Assembly (NCBI GenBank): GCA_001460835.1
Contig: CYKH01001837.1
Span: forward strand, 1 to 36,004
DNA: 36,004 nucleotides
Origin: Bodo saltans
Lineage: Eukaryota; Euglenozoa; Kinetoplastea; Eubodonida; Bodonidae
Direction: 5' to 3'
A program made the translations under genes and the position numbers. Positions within the stretch are counted from its first letter, which is position 1, and each line of letters opens with the position of its first letter. The notes under the pieces are model-generated. The model made no database searches. It worked only from the letters and a program-made list of their open reading frames with translations, and was not told the origin of the DNA. Below, piece by piece: positions 1-8,360 of this stretch.

Positions 1-2
1 AA

Positions 3-1205
3 CAACGGTGGAGGGAGCAGCCTTCCATCACAATACGCGAGTGCATCCAGGCCAATTGCCCTGATGCTGCAACTTGTCGCTTTGCGCATTTTCTCGCGAC
101 AACACATGTCATGGGCCCTCCTCCTGTTGTGTCCGGTGAAACATTTGGGCCTGTGCCTACTTTTACGCCATCGACGCAGTCGGTCCCATTACGCCGCACA
201 TACCGCGACGCGCTCGCACCGCCACCAACATCAACAATATTCCATCAACATCGTTCAGATACAAGCCTCCAGTATCATGGCACTCTCCCGCCGCCGCCGC
301 CACCGCCACCATCTGCTGTTGAAGTAGCATATGCTCATCGTCAAATGGTACTTCAACAACGACATGTGCATGCACTAGCGTTGCGTGAATGGTACGGTGG
401 TGTTCGTGGGCGCTTCCCCGCTCCTCACGTCCCTCCACCATTGACGCACGTAGGAAATAGGTTTATGCTCTCCCCCAGCGTGATGAGGGCCTTGTCGCAA
501 CGGCCTTCTCATACATGCAACCTATGCTACGAGGACTTTTTGAATCGGTCGATGCTGTACACGTGTGATCAGAAACACAACACGTGCTCCCGCTGTCTCA
601 CAGAGTATATTCTCAAAAATTGGCAAGACAACCGAAGAGTCAGCAGCGGGGAGCTGCGGTGCTGCCACACGGGGTGCACCAGTCGGCCGCTGACGACGCA
701 GGAGGTGGTCCGCCTGGTCACCTCGAAGGCGGCCCTGGAGGTGTACATTGACCACACCAACCGCCAAACCGCCGCCCAGTGCTACGCCGAGGCCCATGCC
801 ATCGTGCTGAAGGAAGCCCCGCAAGCAACAGCTGCAGCGGACACGTTCCTGCAAAAGCAGCTTCAAAAGTCCATGCACGCGGCCCGCATGTGCCCCCACT
901 GCCAGTTTGGCCCCATCGACTTCTTTGGTTGCGACGACCTTGCGCAGCATCATGGGGAGGGGCGCAACGGATCCCGCACAAAGAACTCGTGCCCCCAGTG
1001 CGGCTACTTCTCCCCCGTGATCCACTCGTGGCAACGATGGGACGGTGTCGTACGGAGCTTCGAAGGCCCTGTCGAGCAGTGGAGCGGTGAGGATGGCAAC
1101 ATTGAGTATGATGATGATGAGGATGAAGATCAAGAGTACTTCGATGGAGGCCACTACCATGCCGAACGTTTCTACAGTCCAATGTATGGTGGTGGACAAT
1201 GGTGA
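3..1205 (+). CDS. CCCH zinc finger / RBR-like RING protein, family member 1 (5' partial)
   Basis: The reading frame is already open at the window edge, so the start lies upstream; the ATG at 111 is internal. The first codons encode the end of an N-terminal module and a CCCH finger (C-x4-C-x5-C-x3-H, bases 42-89). A Pro/His-rich linker follows, then a RING1-like C3HC4 motif (about 516-683), a helical linker, and a RING2-like motif with Cx2Cx9C and a downstream CPxC (about 890-1002). The tail is acidic (runs of Asp/Glu from about 1087) and ends in a Tyr/Gly-rich segment. By family knowledge, RING1 recruits an E2 and the RING2 cysteine accepts ubiquitin in RBR ligases; that this protein is an active ligase is inference. 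It is the first of a tandem array and is closest to the next gene, sharing long near-identical DNA and also 3' flank sequence. Confidence 0.85.
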   Translation, partial: QRWREQPSITIRECIQANCPDAATCRFAHFLATTHVMGPPPVVSGETFGPVPTFTPSTQSVPLRRTYRDALAPPPTSTIFHQHRSDTSLQYHGTLPPPPPPPPSAVEVAYAHRQMVLQQRHVHALALREWYGGVRGRFPAPHVPPPLTHVGNRFMLSPSVMRALSQRPSHTCNLCYEDFLNRSMLYTCDQKHNTCSRCLTEYILKNWQDNRRVSSGELRCCHTGCTSRPLTTQEVVRLVTSKAALEVYIDHTNRQTAAQCYAEAHAIVLKEAPQATAAADTFLQKQLQKSMHAARMCPHCQFGPIDFFGCDDLAQHHGEGRNGSRTKNSCPQCGYFSPVIHSWQRWDGVVRSFEGPVEQWSGEDGNIEYDDDEDEDQEYFDGGHYHAERFYSPMYGGGQW

Positions 1206-1796
1206 TGTGATGAGGAGCAATACCGCACGATACGTATATTGGTTCTGGTGACTACAATCCTTTCCCCTAACCCGGAACTGGTGATGTCTTAACAGAGACC
1301 CTGCGTGTCCATGAATTGTAAGTCCACGTGCCTCTCGGTCCGACAAAGAAGCATCCCGCTTCCGTTTCTTTATGTTCCAGTTTCAATCACACTAAGGATT
1401 AAGTCATTCGCCCGCGACGCCACGTTGTTATTCAATGTGTTATGTACGCCGTCTTGCCTTCGTGTTGGATTGTTCCTTTTTTTCTCCGGTCCTACGATCG
1501 CTTAGGTTTGTACTGTTGGATGTGACCTCAGTGTGACCTTGTGTGGTAAGCCTCCCTTTTCCTGTTCGAAAGCATAGTTTCATTCTGTCTTGTTGAAACA
1601 ACGGTCACTCAGTGGCCCTTGTGAACGATCCGTTCCGCTCTCTTAAACAATTGCAAACATTGAGAAAATCACATTAAGGACGTTAAGTTTAGTTTTTCGT
1701 TGCCTCGAAACGCGAGCAACATCACTTTTTTGTTGTTTGTTTGGTGTTATTTTTGTGTGCCAATGTGAAGACACACATTCTCAACAAACGCGAATC
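1206..1796 (+). other. Intergenic region between family members 1 and 2
   Basis: No credible gene. The segment near 1401-1470 resembles the flank downstream of member 2 (about 3536-3613), so the tandem duplication included 3' flanking DNA. A T-rich tract near 1723-1760 followed by AG at 1769-1770 is the likely spliced-leader acceptor for the next gene. Confidence 0.6.
1723..1770 (+). promoter_or_regulatory. Probable trans-splice acceptor for family member 2
   Basis: A T/G-rich pyrimidine tract ends in AG at 1769-1770, 27 bases before the ATG at 1797. It rules out starts read upstream in the same open frame and sets the gene start. Inferred from the kinetoplastid-like context; no transcript data. 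Confidence 0.55.
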
Positions 1797-3062
1797 ATGT
1801 TGACGGCGACTCACATTCCGCACATCCCTCGCATTGCACCACATGATCACAATGCATCGTCGTTGGCTGCCGTGTGGAAGCGCGATGGGAGCGTGCAGCG
1901 GGTTGCAATCGCAGAGCTCCTCGACAACCCAGCACTACAACGGTGGAGGGAGCAGCCTTCCATCACAATACGCGAGTGCATCCAGGCCAGTTGCCCTGAC
2001 CCTGCTTCTTGTCGCTTCGCGCATTTTATCGCGACGACATATGTCATGGGTCCTCCTCCTGTTTCCGCTGAAACGTCTGGACATGCGCCTACTTTTACGA
2101 CATCGACGCAGTCGGTACCATTTCACCATACATTTCATCACGTGCTGCCGCCGCCGCCAGCATCTGGTGCTCCACTGTTACCATCCGCATCAACGCTGTT
2201 TCATCAACTTCCCCTAGAGGCGTTCCTCCGTCATCACGCCGCGTTCTCTCAATCATTCAGAGCAGCAGGTCACTTGCCCATGCACTTCCCTCATGGAATG
2301 AACTCCTTTCCGCAACCACTTCCCAGCACGGACCCTGAACGCACATGCAACCTATGCTGCGAGGAGTACTCGAATCAGAAGACGCTGTACACGTGCGACC
2401 AGAAGCACAACACGTGCTCCCGCTGCCTCGCACAGTACATCCTCACCAACTGGCGAGACAACCGCAGAGCGAGCAGCGGGGAGCTGCGGTGCTGCCACAC
2501 GGGGTGCACCAGTCGGCCGCTGACGACGCAGGAGGTGGTCCGCCTGGTCACCTCGAAGGCGGCCCTGGAGGTGTACATCGACCACACCAACCGCCAAACC
2601 GCCGCCCAGTGCTACGCCGAGGCCCATGACATCGTGCTGCAGGAGTCAACGCAGGCCGCAGCTGACGTACTCCAGCAGAAGCAGCTTCAGAAGTCCATGA
2701 ACGCAGCGCGCATGTGCCCCCACTGCCAGTTTGGCCCCATCGATTTCTTCGGGTGCGACGACCTTGCGCAGCATCACGGGGAGGAACGCAACGGTGCCCG
2801 CACAAGGAACTCGTGCCCCCAGTGTAGCTACTTCTCCGCCGCGATCCAGTCGTGGCAGCGCTGGGACGGTGTCGTACGGAGCGTCGAAGGCTCTGTCGAG
2901 CAGTGGAGCGGTGAAGTTGACGACATTGATGACGATGACGATGAGGACGACGAGTACTTCGATGATGAAGGCAGTGAAGACTATAACGACGATGATGAGG
3001 AAGATGAATACCTTTACTATGACGATGAAGAGGACGATGAGGACTACGATGAAAATTGGTGA
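1797..3062 (+). CDS. CCCH zinc finger / RBR-like RING protein, family member 2
   Basis: 421 aa. Residues 24-76 form the N-terminal module: a short 'KRDGSV' stretch, an 'ALQRW' helix, then a CCCH finger at C61, C66, C72, H76. Residues 85-180 are a Pro/His/Ser-rich linker. RING1-like ligands are C184, C187, C200, H204, C207, C210, C232 or C233, and C237. Residues 238-303 look helical and contain no set of IBR zinc ligands. The RING2-like motif has C307, C310, C320 (position of the RBR catalytic cysteine), H326/H327, C340 and C343, followed by a conserved Trp-rich end. The last ~50 residues are almost all Asp, Glu and Tyr. Likely role by inference: a ubiquitin ligase able to bind RNA. The ATG at 1797 is the first in frame after the predicted acceptor. 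An RNA-binding protein with non-catalytic zinc-binding domains is the alternative. Confidence 0.85.
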   Translation: MLTATHIPHIPRIAPHDHNASSLAAVWKRDGSVQRVAIAELLDNPALQRWREQPSITIRECIQASCPDPASCRFAHFIATTYVMGPPPVSAETSGHAPTFTTSTQSVPFHHTFHHVLPPPPASGAPLLPSASTLFHQLPLEAFLRHHAAFSQSFRAAGHLPMHFPHGMNSFPQPLPSTDPERTCNLCCEEYSNQKTLYTCDQKHNTCSRCLAQYILTNWRDNRRASSGELRCCHTGCTSRPLTTQEVVRLVTSKAALEVYIDHTNRQTAAQCYAEAHDIVLQESTQAAADVLQQKQLQKSMNAARMCPHCQFGPIDFFGCDDLAQHHGEERNGARTRNSCPQCSYFSAAIQSWQRWDGVVRSVEGSVEQWSGEVDDIDDDDDEDDEYFDDEGSEDYNDDDEEDEYLYYDDEEDDEDYDENW

Positions 3063-4048
3063 GCCCTCAGCAGTGTCCCTTCCTCTTCGGAACGAATCAC
3101 TTTCAGCAACTTGCATACCATAGGAGGAGGCATGACAGCGCCTTCTGTGTCCTGTTGATGTGATTAATGATGCGCAGTGAGTGCCTTTTTCGACTGATGT
3201 CGTGGGGCAGCACAGCACGTCAGAATTGCACGTCAGAATTGTTTCTGTCTCTGTGTTTATGTGTGGCCTCACGATCACAAAGACAGCAACATGTGCTTAT
3301 GTTTTCGCATCCGTTCCGTTTGTGTGTGGGTTTGGTTTTTTTTTTTTGGTTTGTTTCTTTTTTGTGTGTGTGTGTCGACAGGAGTCCATTGGTAGACAAT
3401 GTTGTGGAGGCTGGGCCCACCCGTCGTTGTGTTACCATTCTTGCCTGTTCCTGATTGAGATCCACATGCCAAACAACCACTTAACCCCTCCCCTTCACAT
3501 CTCCTATATGTTTCGGTTTGGACAGCACGAGGGCAAAGTCATTCGCTCGCGACGGTACATTGTTGTTATGTTATTATGCAATGGAACTCGCTGGCCGTCT
3601 ACGTGTTGGATTACCTTTCTGTTTGTGTGTTTTATCTCTTTTGGCCACCATTATGAACAGATTTGTCTAGAAATGTATTTGTTGTGTCTGTTCATGTGTG
3701 TGTGGGCTTTTTTTTTCGTGTGTTTTTTACGGCTTTACTTTTCTTGCTAGTAAAGTCTTCGGCATTGTCTCACAGTCCGTTTGAACGCTGCGTGCGAACA
3801 CACTCCAAATTAGCACGGTTCAATTGCCTGGCTCTAAACATCCTTTTAAGAAAAACACAAAAACAACTGAAAAACTGATTAGCATCTATTTCTCAGAGAT
3901 TACATGTGCAACCTCTTTTTTTCTTTTTCTTTTTTTGTCGTGTTGTCAGTCACACCGGAACGGCACACTCCTTTCGCAAACAGGGAATTCACAAACGTGT
4001 AGTATTCACCCCCTCATACTATTATTACTTTCTCGATATTGTCATCAT
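3063..4048 (+). other. Long intergenic region between members 2 and 3
   Basis: About 1 kb without a credible gene; open frames here are low-complexity T/G-rich translations. It holds poly-T followed by a short GT repeat and an AG near 3331-3381, a segment (3536-3613) resembling the flank of member 1, and a second poly-T tract with AG just before member 3. Confidence 0.6.
3906..3949 (+). promoter_or_regulatory. Probable trans-splice acceptor for family member 3
   Basis: A strong T-rich tract (3912-3937) is followed by AG at 3948-3949. The first downstream in-frame ATG is at 4049, giving a 5' UTR of about 99 bases. The frame is open upstream of this point, but the tract itself is unlikely to be coding. 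Confidence 0.6.
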
Positions 4049-6046
4049 ATGGCTCTTGCCGTCATGTCGCATCACTACGAAGCTCTGGGAGTGCCACGGT
4101 CACCAGCGAGAAGAATGGATAGAATACCAGTGCTAAGAAGAAACGGTAACGTGGAGCTCATCGATCGGGCACGCTTTTTTCACTCTGACCGTGCACTGCA
4201 ACGTTGGGATAGAGGTGAAAGTGCAACATTGCGAGAGTGCCCGTATCCCCTCTCATGCCCCAATTTCGGCGACTGCCAATTGGTTCACATTGAAGAAACT
4301 CCTCTTGGCCGCAACGGAGGTCTTTCACGAAGGCAGCGGCGCCGACATCGGAGCGAACTGCAACGAGCAAATAGCGGGACGACGCACTCCTCTGGCCTCA
4401 GCCGATCACAAACAGAATCCATCACATCCTTATTACCCCCTTCCCCACGAGAGCTAGGTGAGCAGGACACGGCGCTCAGGAACACCACCACGGCCACAGT
4501 CGTCACAGTAAGACAAGAAAGACAATACGCGTCCGTGTTGAAAAGGGATGGGAGTGTGGACAGAGTAGACATCACGCAACTATTTCCCAATCACGCACTA
4601 GAACGATGGAGAGCAGACCCAACGCTCACGCTAAGGGAATGCAGAGACGAGAACTGCCGTGGTGCCTCTGCATGTCGGTTAGCGCACCTCATGATGGACG
4701 TCAGAGGAGCCTCAGCAGAACCATCAGAACCAGTTGCTTCGGTTGAAGCGGTGGAGGTGGCTCCCACTCAACCCCCCGCTGCTGCCGTCGAAGAAGTGGT
4801 AGAGGCAGAGGAGGAGGTCAGCCACCAAGAAGACAACAGCACCATCATCGATGCTGCTCCTCATGATGCGGTTCCGTTTCATCATCGCAACTTTTTTCAT
4901 CACACTCCACCACCACCAATAGCGAGAGTTGCGCCACCATCGGCGGACTCAGCTCGACTCCGACTGCAACCGGCCTTCGCCTTTCCCGATCATTTCGCAC
5001 ATATTGCACGTCAATTTGCATTACTGGGATCTAGGAATCATTCGCAGCGGGCTTCCACCAACCCTGCTCGCACATGCAACCTATGCTACGAGGAGTACTC
5101 GAACCAGAAGACGCTGTACACGTGCGACCAGAAGCACAACACGTGCTCCCGCTGCCTCGCACAGTACATCCTCACCAACTGGCGAGACAACCGCAGAGCG
5201 AGCAGCGGGGAGCTGCGGTGCTGCCACGCGGGGTGCACCAGTCGGCCGCTGACGACGCAGGAGGTGGTCCGCCTGGTCACCTCGAAGGCGGCCCTGGAGG
5301 TGTACATCGACCACACCAACCGCCAAACCGCCGCCCAGTGCTACGCCGAGGCCCACGCCATCGTGCTGCAGGAGTCAACGCAGGCCGCAGCTGACGTACT
5401 CCTGCAGAAGCAGCTTCAGAAGTCCATGCACGCAGCGCGCATGTGCCCCCACTGCCAGTTCGGCCCCATCGATTTTTTTGGGTGCGACGACCTTGCACAG
5501 CATCATGGGGAGGAGCGCAACGGTGCCCGCACAAGGAACTCGTGCCCCCAGTGTGGCTACTTCTCCGCCGCGATCCAGTCGTGGCAGCGCTGGGACGGTG
5601 TGACACGGGACTTTGGGAGCCCAGCAACTGGGAATGAAGGAGGTGCTGGGGTAGATGCCGGTACCCACATTCCAGATGATGACGTCGAACATGTTGTTGT
5701 TGCAGGTGATGATGCAGCGGTGGGCGTAGCTGACGCTGACGAGGATGACAATGATGATGACACGTCAAGTGTTGCCTCTACTATTGATACTAACGACGCC
5801 GCCAATGATTCTACGACGCAGCCCGCCGCCATCCGCCACGATGATGGCGCGATCCCCCTTTCTCGCGAAGAAATGATGGAACGTGCGGTAGCGATTGTGC
5901 TCAGTGTGCTACCAGAGGTAGATCGCGAAGTTGTCGAACATGAATGCGGTAGAGCAATGAACGTTACGTTTGGTGGAGGCGTCATCGATGCTCCAGAGGA
6001 GGTGGCGGAGCTGGCCATCGATGCGCTATTGCGTGAAAGTGAGTGA
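4049..6046 (+). CDS. Double-CCCH / RBR-like RING protein with CUE-like C-terminus, family member 3
   Basis: 665 aa, the longest member. It carries two copies of the N-terminal module, each ending in a CCCH finger: C64, C70, C76, H80 and C198, C203, C209, H213. An acidic/Pro-rich linker follows (about 220-340). RING1-like ligands run from C343 to C396; the RING2-like motif has C466, C469 and C479 (catalytic-cysteine position). After an acidic stretch (about 535-575), residues 607-661 form a helical domain with 'LPEVD' near its start and 'AIDALL' at its end, resembling the MFP and di-leucine positions of CUE ubiquitin-binding domains. The same C-terminal domain recurs in members 5, 6 and 7. DNA of the RING core is nearly identical to members 1 and 2 while the flanks differ. 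A second in-frame ATG at 4064 is an alternative start. Confidence 0.85.
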   Translation: MALAVMSHHYEALGVPRSPARRMDRIPVLRRNGNVELIDRARFFHSDRALQRWDRGESATLRECPYPLSCPNFGDCQLVHIEETPLGRNGGLSRRQRRRHRSELQRANSGTTHSSGLSRSQTESITSLLPPSPRELGEQDTALRNTTTATVVTVRQERQYASVLKRDGSVDRVDITQLFPNHALERWRADPTLTLRECRDENCRGASACRLAHLMMDVRGASAEPSEPVASVEAVEVAPTQPPAAAVEEVVEAEEEVSHQEDNSTIIDAAPHDAVPFHHRNFFHHTPPPPIARVAPPSADSARLRLQPAFAFPDHFAHIARQFALLGSRNHSQRASTNPARTCNLCYEEYSNQKTLYTCDQKHNTCSRCLAQYILTNWRDNRRASSGELRCCHAGCTSRPLTTQEVVRLVTSKAALEVYIDHTNRQTAAQCYAEAHAIVLQESTQAAADVLLQKQLQKSMHAARMCPHCQFGPIDFFGCDDLAQHHGEERNGARTRNSCPQCGYFSAAIQSWQRWDGVTRDFGSPATGNEGGAGVDAGTHIPDDDVEHVVVAGDDAAVGVADADEDDNDDDTSSVASTIDTNDAANDSTTQPAAIRHDDGAIPLSREEMMERAVAIVLSVLPEVDREVVEHECGRAMNVTFGGGVIDAPEEVAELAIDALLRESE

Positions 6047-6525
6047 CTGACGAGATCCACAGTGGTAGGGATCTATGGATCAGTGTTTTTTTTGTTGTTG
6101 TGTCTTGTGCGTATTGAGCCTCACAGTTACACTACTAATGCTGCTCCACACTTGTATTTGCTTAGCACGATATTTGCTTAGCATCATGGGTGGCACCAGA
6201 AGTGTGTGGTTGGACTGTTGGGAAGTGCAGCTTATGAACACACAATGGGGATGATGACACTTGTTGGATGAAATTGCCAAGTTATTTCGCAAGAACTGAG
6301 AATGATAACGTTTGAAACAATTCGTGAGGAGAACAAAACCAGTGTTTTGCTTTGATGTGGTGATGTTGTGTGCTGCTACTGCGGTCTTCCTTCTCAAGAA
6401 CGGCGGAAATACAAAAAAACGATTCGCATGGCAACGCAACGCAAGGAGGGACATTGCAATTAGTGTTGATCGTGCATTTCCTTTTTTAACCTATTTTTAC
6501 TTCCCCTAGAACGACATCAGTACAC
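6047..6525 (+). other. Intergenic region before family member 4
   Basis: No credible gene. A pyrimidine-rich run (6479-6507) ends in AG at 6508-6509, with another AG at 6519-6520; either would place the spliced leader just before the ATG at 6526. Confidence 0.55.
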
Positions 6526-7758
6526 ATGGCCACCAATGTCCACCGAAGTGCTCTCGATGATCTTGTGCACATTCAACTCGTTGATGGTATTACCCACGGT
6601 GCTCGTATCGCGTCGCTGGTGGACAACAACGCACTGCGACAATGGAGGGAAGACCCCAGCACTATCCTCCACGAATGCCGGTATGGGAGTGCATGCCGCC
6701 AACCTGCGCAATGCCGATATGCCCACTTCGTCGAACCTGTTCTCGAAGCTGGGCCGGCGCCTCCTCCACAGGTGGCGTTGGGCTCTCTCCCGGTGCCTCC
6801 ATCCACCCAGGCCCAAACAGTACCCATCCCTTCTGCAAGCGTTGCCTTTGCAATGCCGAACCCCATTCGTAGTCCGATGCCAACCTTTCTCGACATGCCA
6901 CCACTGGGACCTCATGAGACGTGGACGTGGATGCCACCAGACCACGGCGCCATCCGCCAGGCTCACATCCCTCAACGTTCTGCTCGTTGGCAACGCACAG
7001 TTGATGAACTCATTGGTTGTCGCATTTGCTGCGACGTAGTACCACCTCAACATGTGTATGTTTGCGACGCGCAGCACCAAACGTGCTCGTTGTGTCTCAC
7101 AGCTTACATCCTCGAAAATTGGAGAGACAATCGCATTGTCAGTGGCGGGGGGCTGCGATGCTGTCAGCCTGGGTGCACCAGCCGCCCTTTGACCGTCCAA
7201 GACGTTTTGCGCCTGGTGACCTCCACTGCAGCTCTGGAGGTGTACATCAGCCACACCATGCGCCAGACAGCGGCGCAATGCTTCGCTGAGGCCCATGCGA
7301 TCGTGCTGCAGGAAGCCCCGCAAGCAACATCTGCAGCTGACGCGCTCCTCCATAAGCAGCTTCAGAAGTCCATGCACGCGGCCCGCATGTGCCCCAACTG
7401 CCAGTTCGGCCCCATCGACTTCTTCGGGTGCGACAACCTCGCGCAGCATCACGGGGAGGAGCGCAACGGCGTGCGAACAAACAATTCATGCCAACGCTGT
7501 GGCTACTTTACTCCTCGCATTGATGGTTGGGAACGCTGGGACGGCGTTGCTCGGAACTTAGCTGAACCGGTTGAGCGGTGGTCAGGGACCGCATCTTATC
7601 TATACATGCCGCCCACAGACGTTGTCCTCGACGACGGTATCCTCGCAAGCGTACTAGCAGCGCCTGCGCACGAAGCTATGCTCAGACAACAACTGATGGA
7701 AGACCTCGGAAGAATGGACGGGATGTTTGGCCCACCAAGAGAGACTCTCCTCGATTAA
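6526..7758 (+). CDS. CCCH zinc finger / RBR-like RING protein, family member 4
   Basis: 410 aa. The N-terminal module (residues 13-67) ends in a canonical CCCH finger, C51, C57, C63, H67. Residues 70-158 are a Pro-rich linker. RING1-like ligands are C165, C168, C180, H184, C187, C190, C212 or C213, and C217. The RING2-like motif has C289, C292, C302 (catalytic-cysteine position), H308/H309, C322 and C325. The DNA is clearly more diverged from members 1-3 than those are from each other. The C-terminus has neither an acidic tail nor an obvious CUE-like domain; about 50 unassigned, partly helical residues end the protein. The ATG at 6526 follows the predicted acceptor at 6509. Its 5' end exists again as a relic about 1.5 kb downstream. 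Confidence 0.85.
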   Translation: MATNVHRSALDDLVHIQLVDGITHGARIASLVDNNALRQWREDPSTILHECRYGSACRQPAQCRYAHFVEPVLEAGPAPPPQVALGSLPVPPSTQAQTVPIPSASVAFAMPNPIRSPMPTFLDMPPLGPHETWTWMPPDHGAIRQAHIPQRSARWQRTVDELIGCRICCDVVPPQHVYVCDAQHQTCSLCLTAYILENWRDNRIVSGGGLRCCQPGCTSRPLTVQDVLRLVTSTAALEVYISHTMRQTAAQCFAEAHAIVLQEAPQATSAADALLHKQLQKSMHAARMCPNCQFGPIDFFGCDNLAQHHGEERNGVRTNNSCQRCGYFTPRIDGWERWDGVARNLAEPVERWSGTASYLYMPPTDVVLDDGILASVLAAPAHEAMLRQQLMEDLGRMDGMFGPPRETLLD

Positions 7759-8360
7759 TTTATCACTTTCTTCCAGACTTCGACTTGCAACAAAAAAAAA
7801 ATGCGCAGCAGTTTTTGGTGATTCACATACGTCGGCGCTATGATCAATGCTTTGGATTCCTCTGCCGTTGCAAGGATGTCGTGAGCGTAATTTCGGAAGA
7901 GCAAATCGAAGAAATCACAACGTGTTAAAACATATGCAATTGAAAAGAAAGTAACATTGGGGAACCTCCAAGATACATTGGTAGTGTTCTTTTTTTGTTG
8001 TTGTTGCTTTACTTCCTCAAGAAAGTCATCAATACACATGGCCATCAATATTCACCCAACGGCTCTCGATGTCCTTGTGCACACATTCAGTGCGTTGTTG
8101 GAGTGAAGAATCGGCGAGCTGTGAAATTGAATACAGAGTTTTATCTTGTTGTCTGTCCGTGTTTTTTTGTTTTTTGTCAAATGGAGTCAATTGGAGTGGC
8201 TTGCTGTGATTGAGGATCGACAGGACGATAAAATAAATGTTAACCTCCTTCTGCGTTTGTTTTTTTTTTCTTTTTTTTCATTGCATGGGATGTTTTGATC
8301 TGAGTTTGCTTCTACACCACCTTGTTAAAAAGAGACTTCTTTGTTCCTCCCTACGCAAAC
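7759..8360 (+). other. Intergenic region containing a relic of member 4's 5' end
   Basis: No intact gene. It contains a short duplicate of the start of member 4 (8038-8106), preceded by a T-rich tract near 7986-8011. A second T-rich tract (8258-8280) followed by AG at 8303-8304 is the likely splice acceptor for member 5. Confidence 0.6.
8038..8106 (+). pseudogene. 5'-end relic of a member-4 paralogue
   Basis: The ATG and following codons read MAINIHPTALDVLVH, clearly parallel to MATNVHRSALDDLVH at the start of member 4. The DNA just before the ATG (…catcaatacac / …catcagtacac) is also shared. The frame runs into TGA after 22 codons, and no finger or RING sequence follows. It looks like the leftover of a deleted or truncated tandem copy. 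It is not known whether it is still trans-spliced. Confidence 0.7.

Noticed and set aside
522-1346. Long minus-strand open frames opposite the RING cores (also near 2646-3278 and 6517-7452)
   Set aside because: They mirror the conserved RING coding sequence, recur in every paralogue for that reason, and lack splice signals on that strand.
3331-3381. Poly-T plus GT repeat considered as a spliced gene start
   Set aside because: No coding frame of any quality follows before the next acceptor at 3949.
3181-3750. 189-codon open frame between members 2 and 3
   Set aside because: It translates poly-T and GT runs into Phe/Val/Cys strings; no domain, and the ATG lies within flank sequence.
3824-4048. 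N-terminal extension of member 3 with hydrophobic stretches
   Set aside because: It starts at TTG and translates the T-rich splice tract; the ATG at 4049 is better supported.
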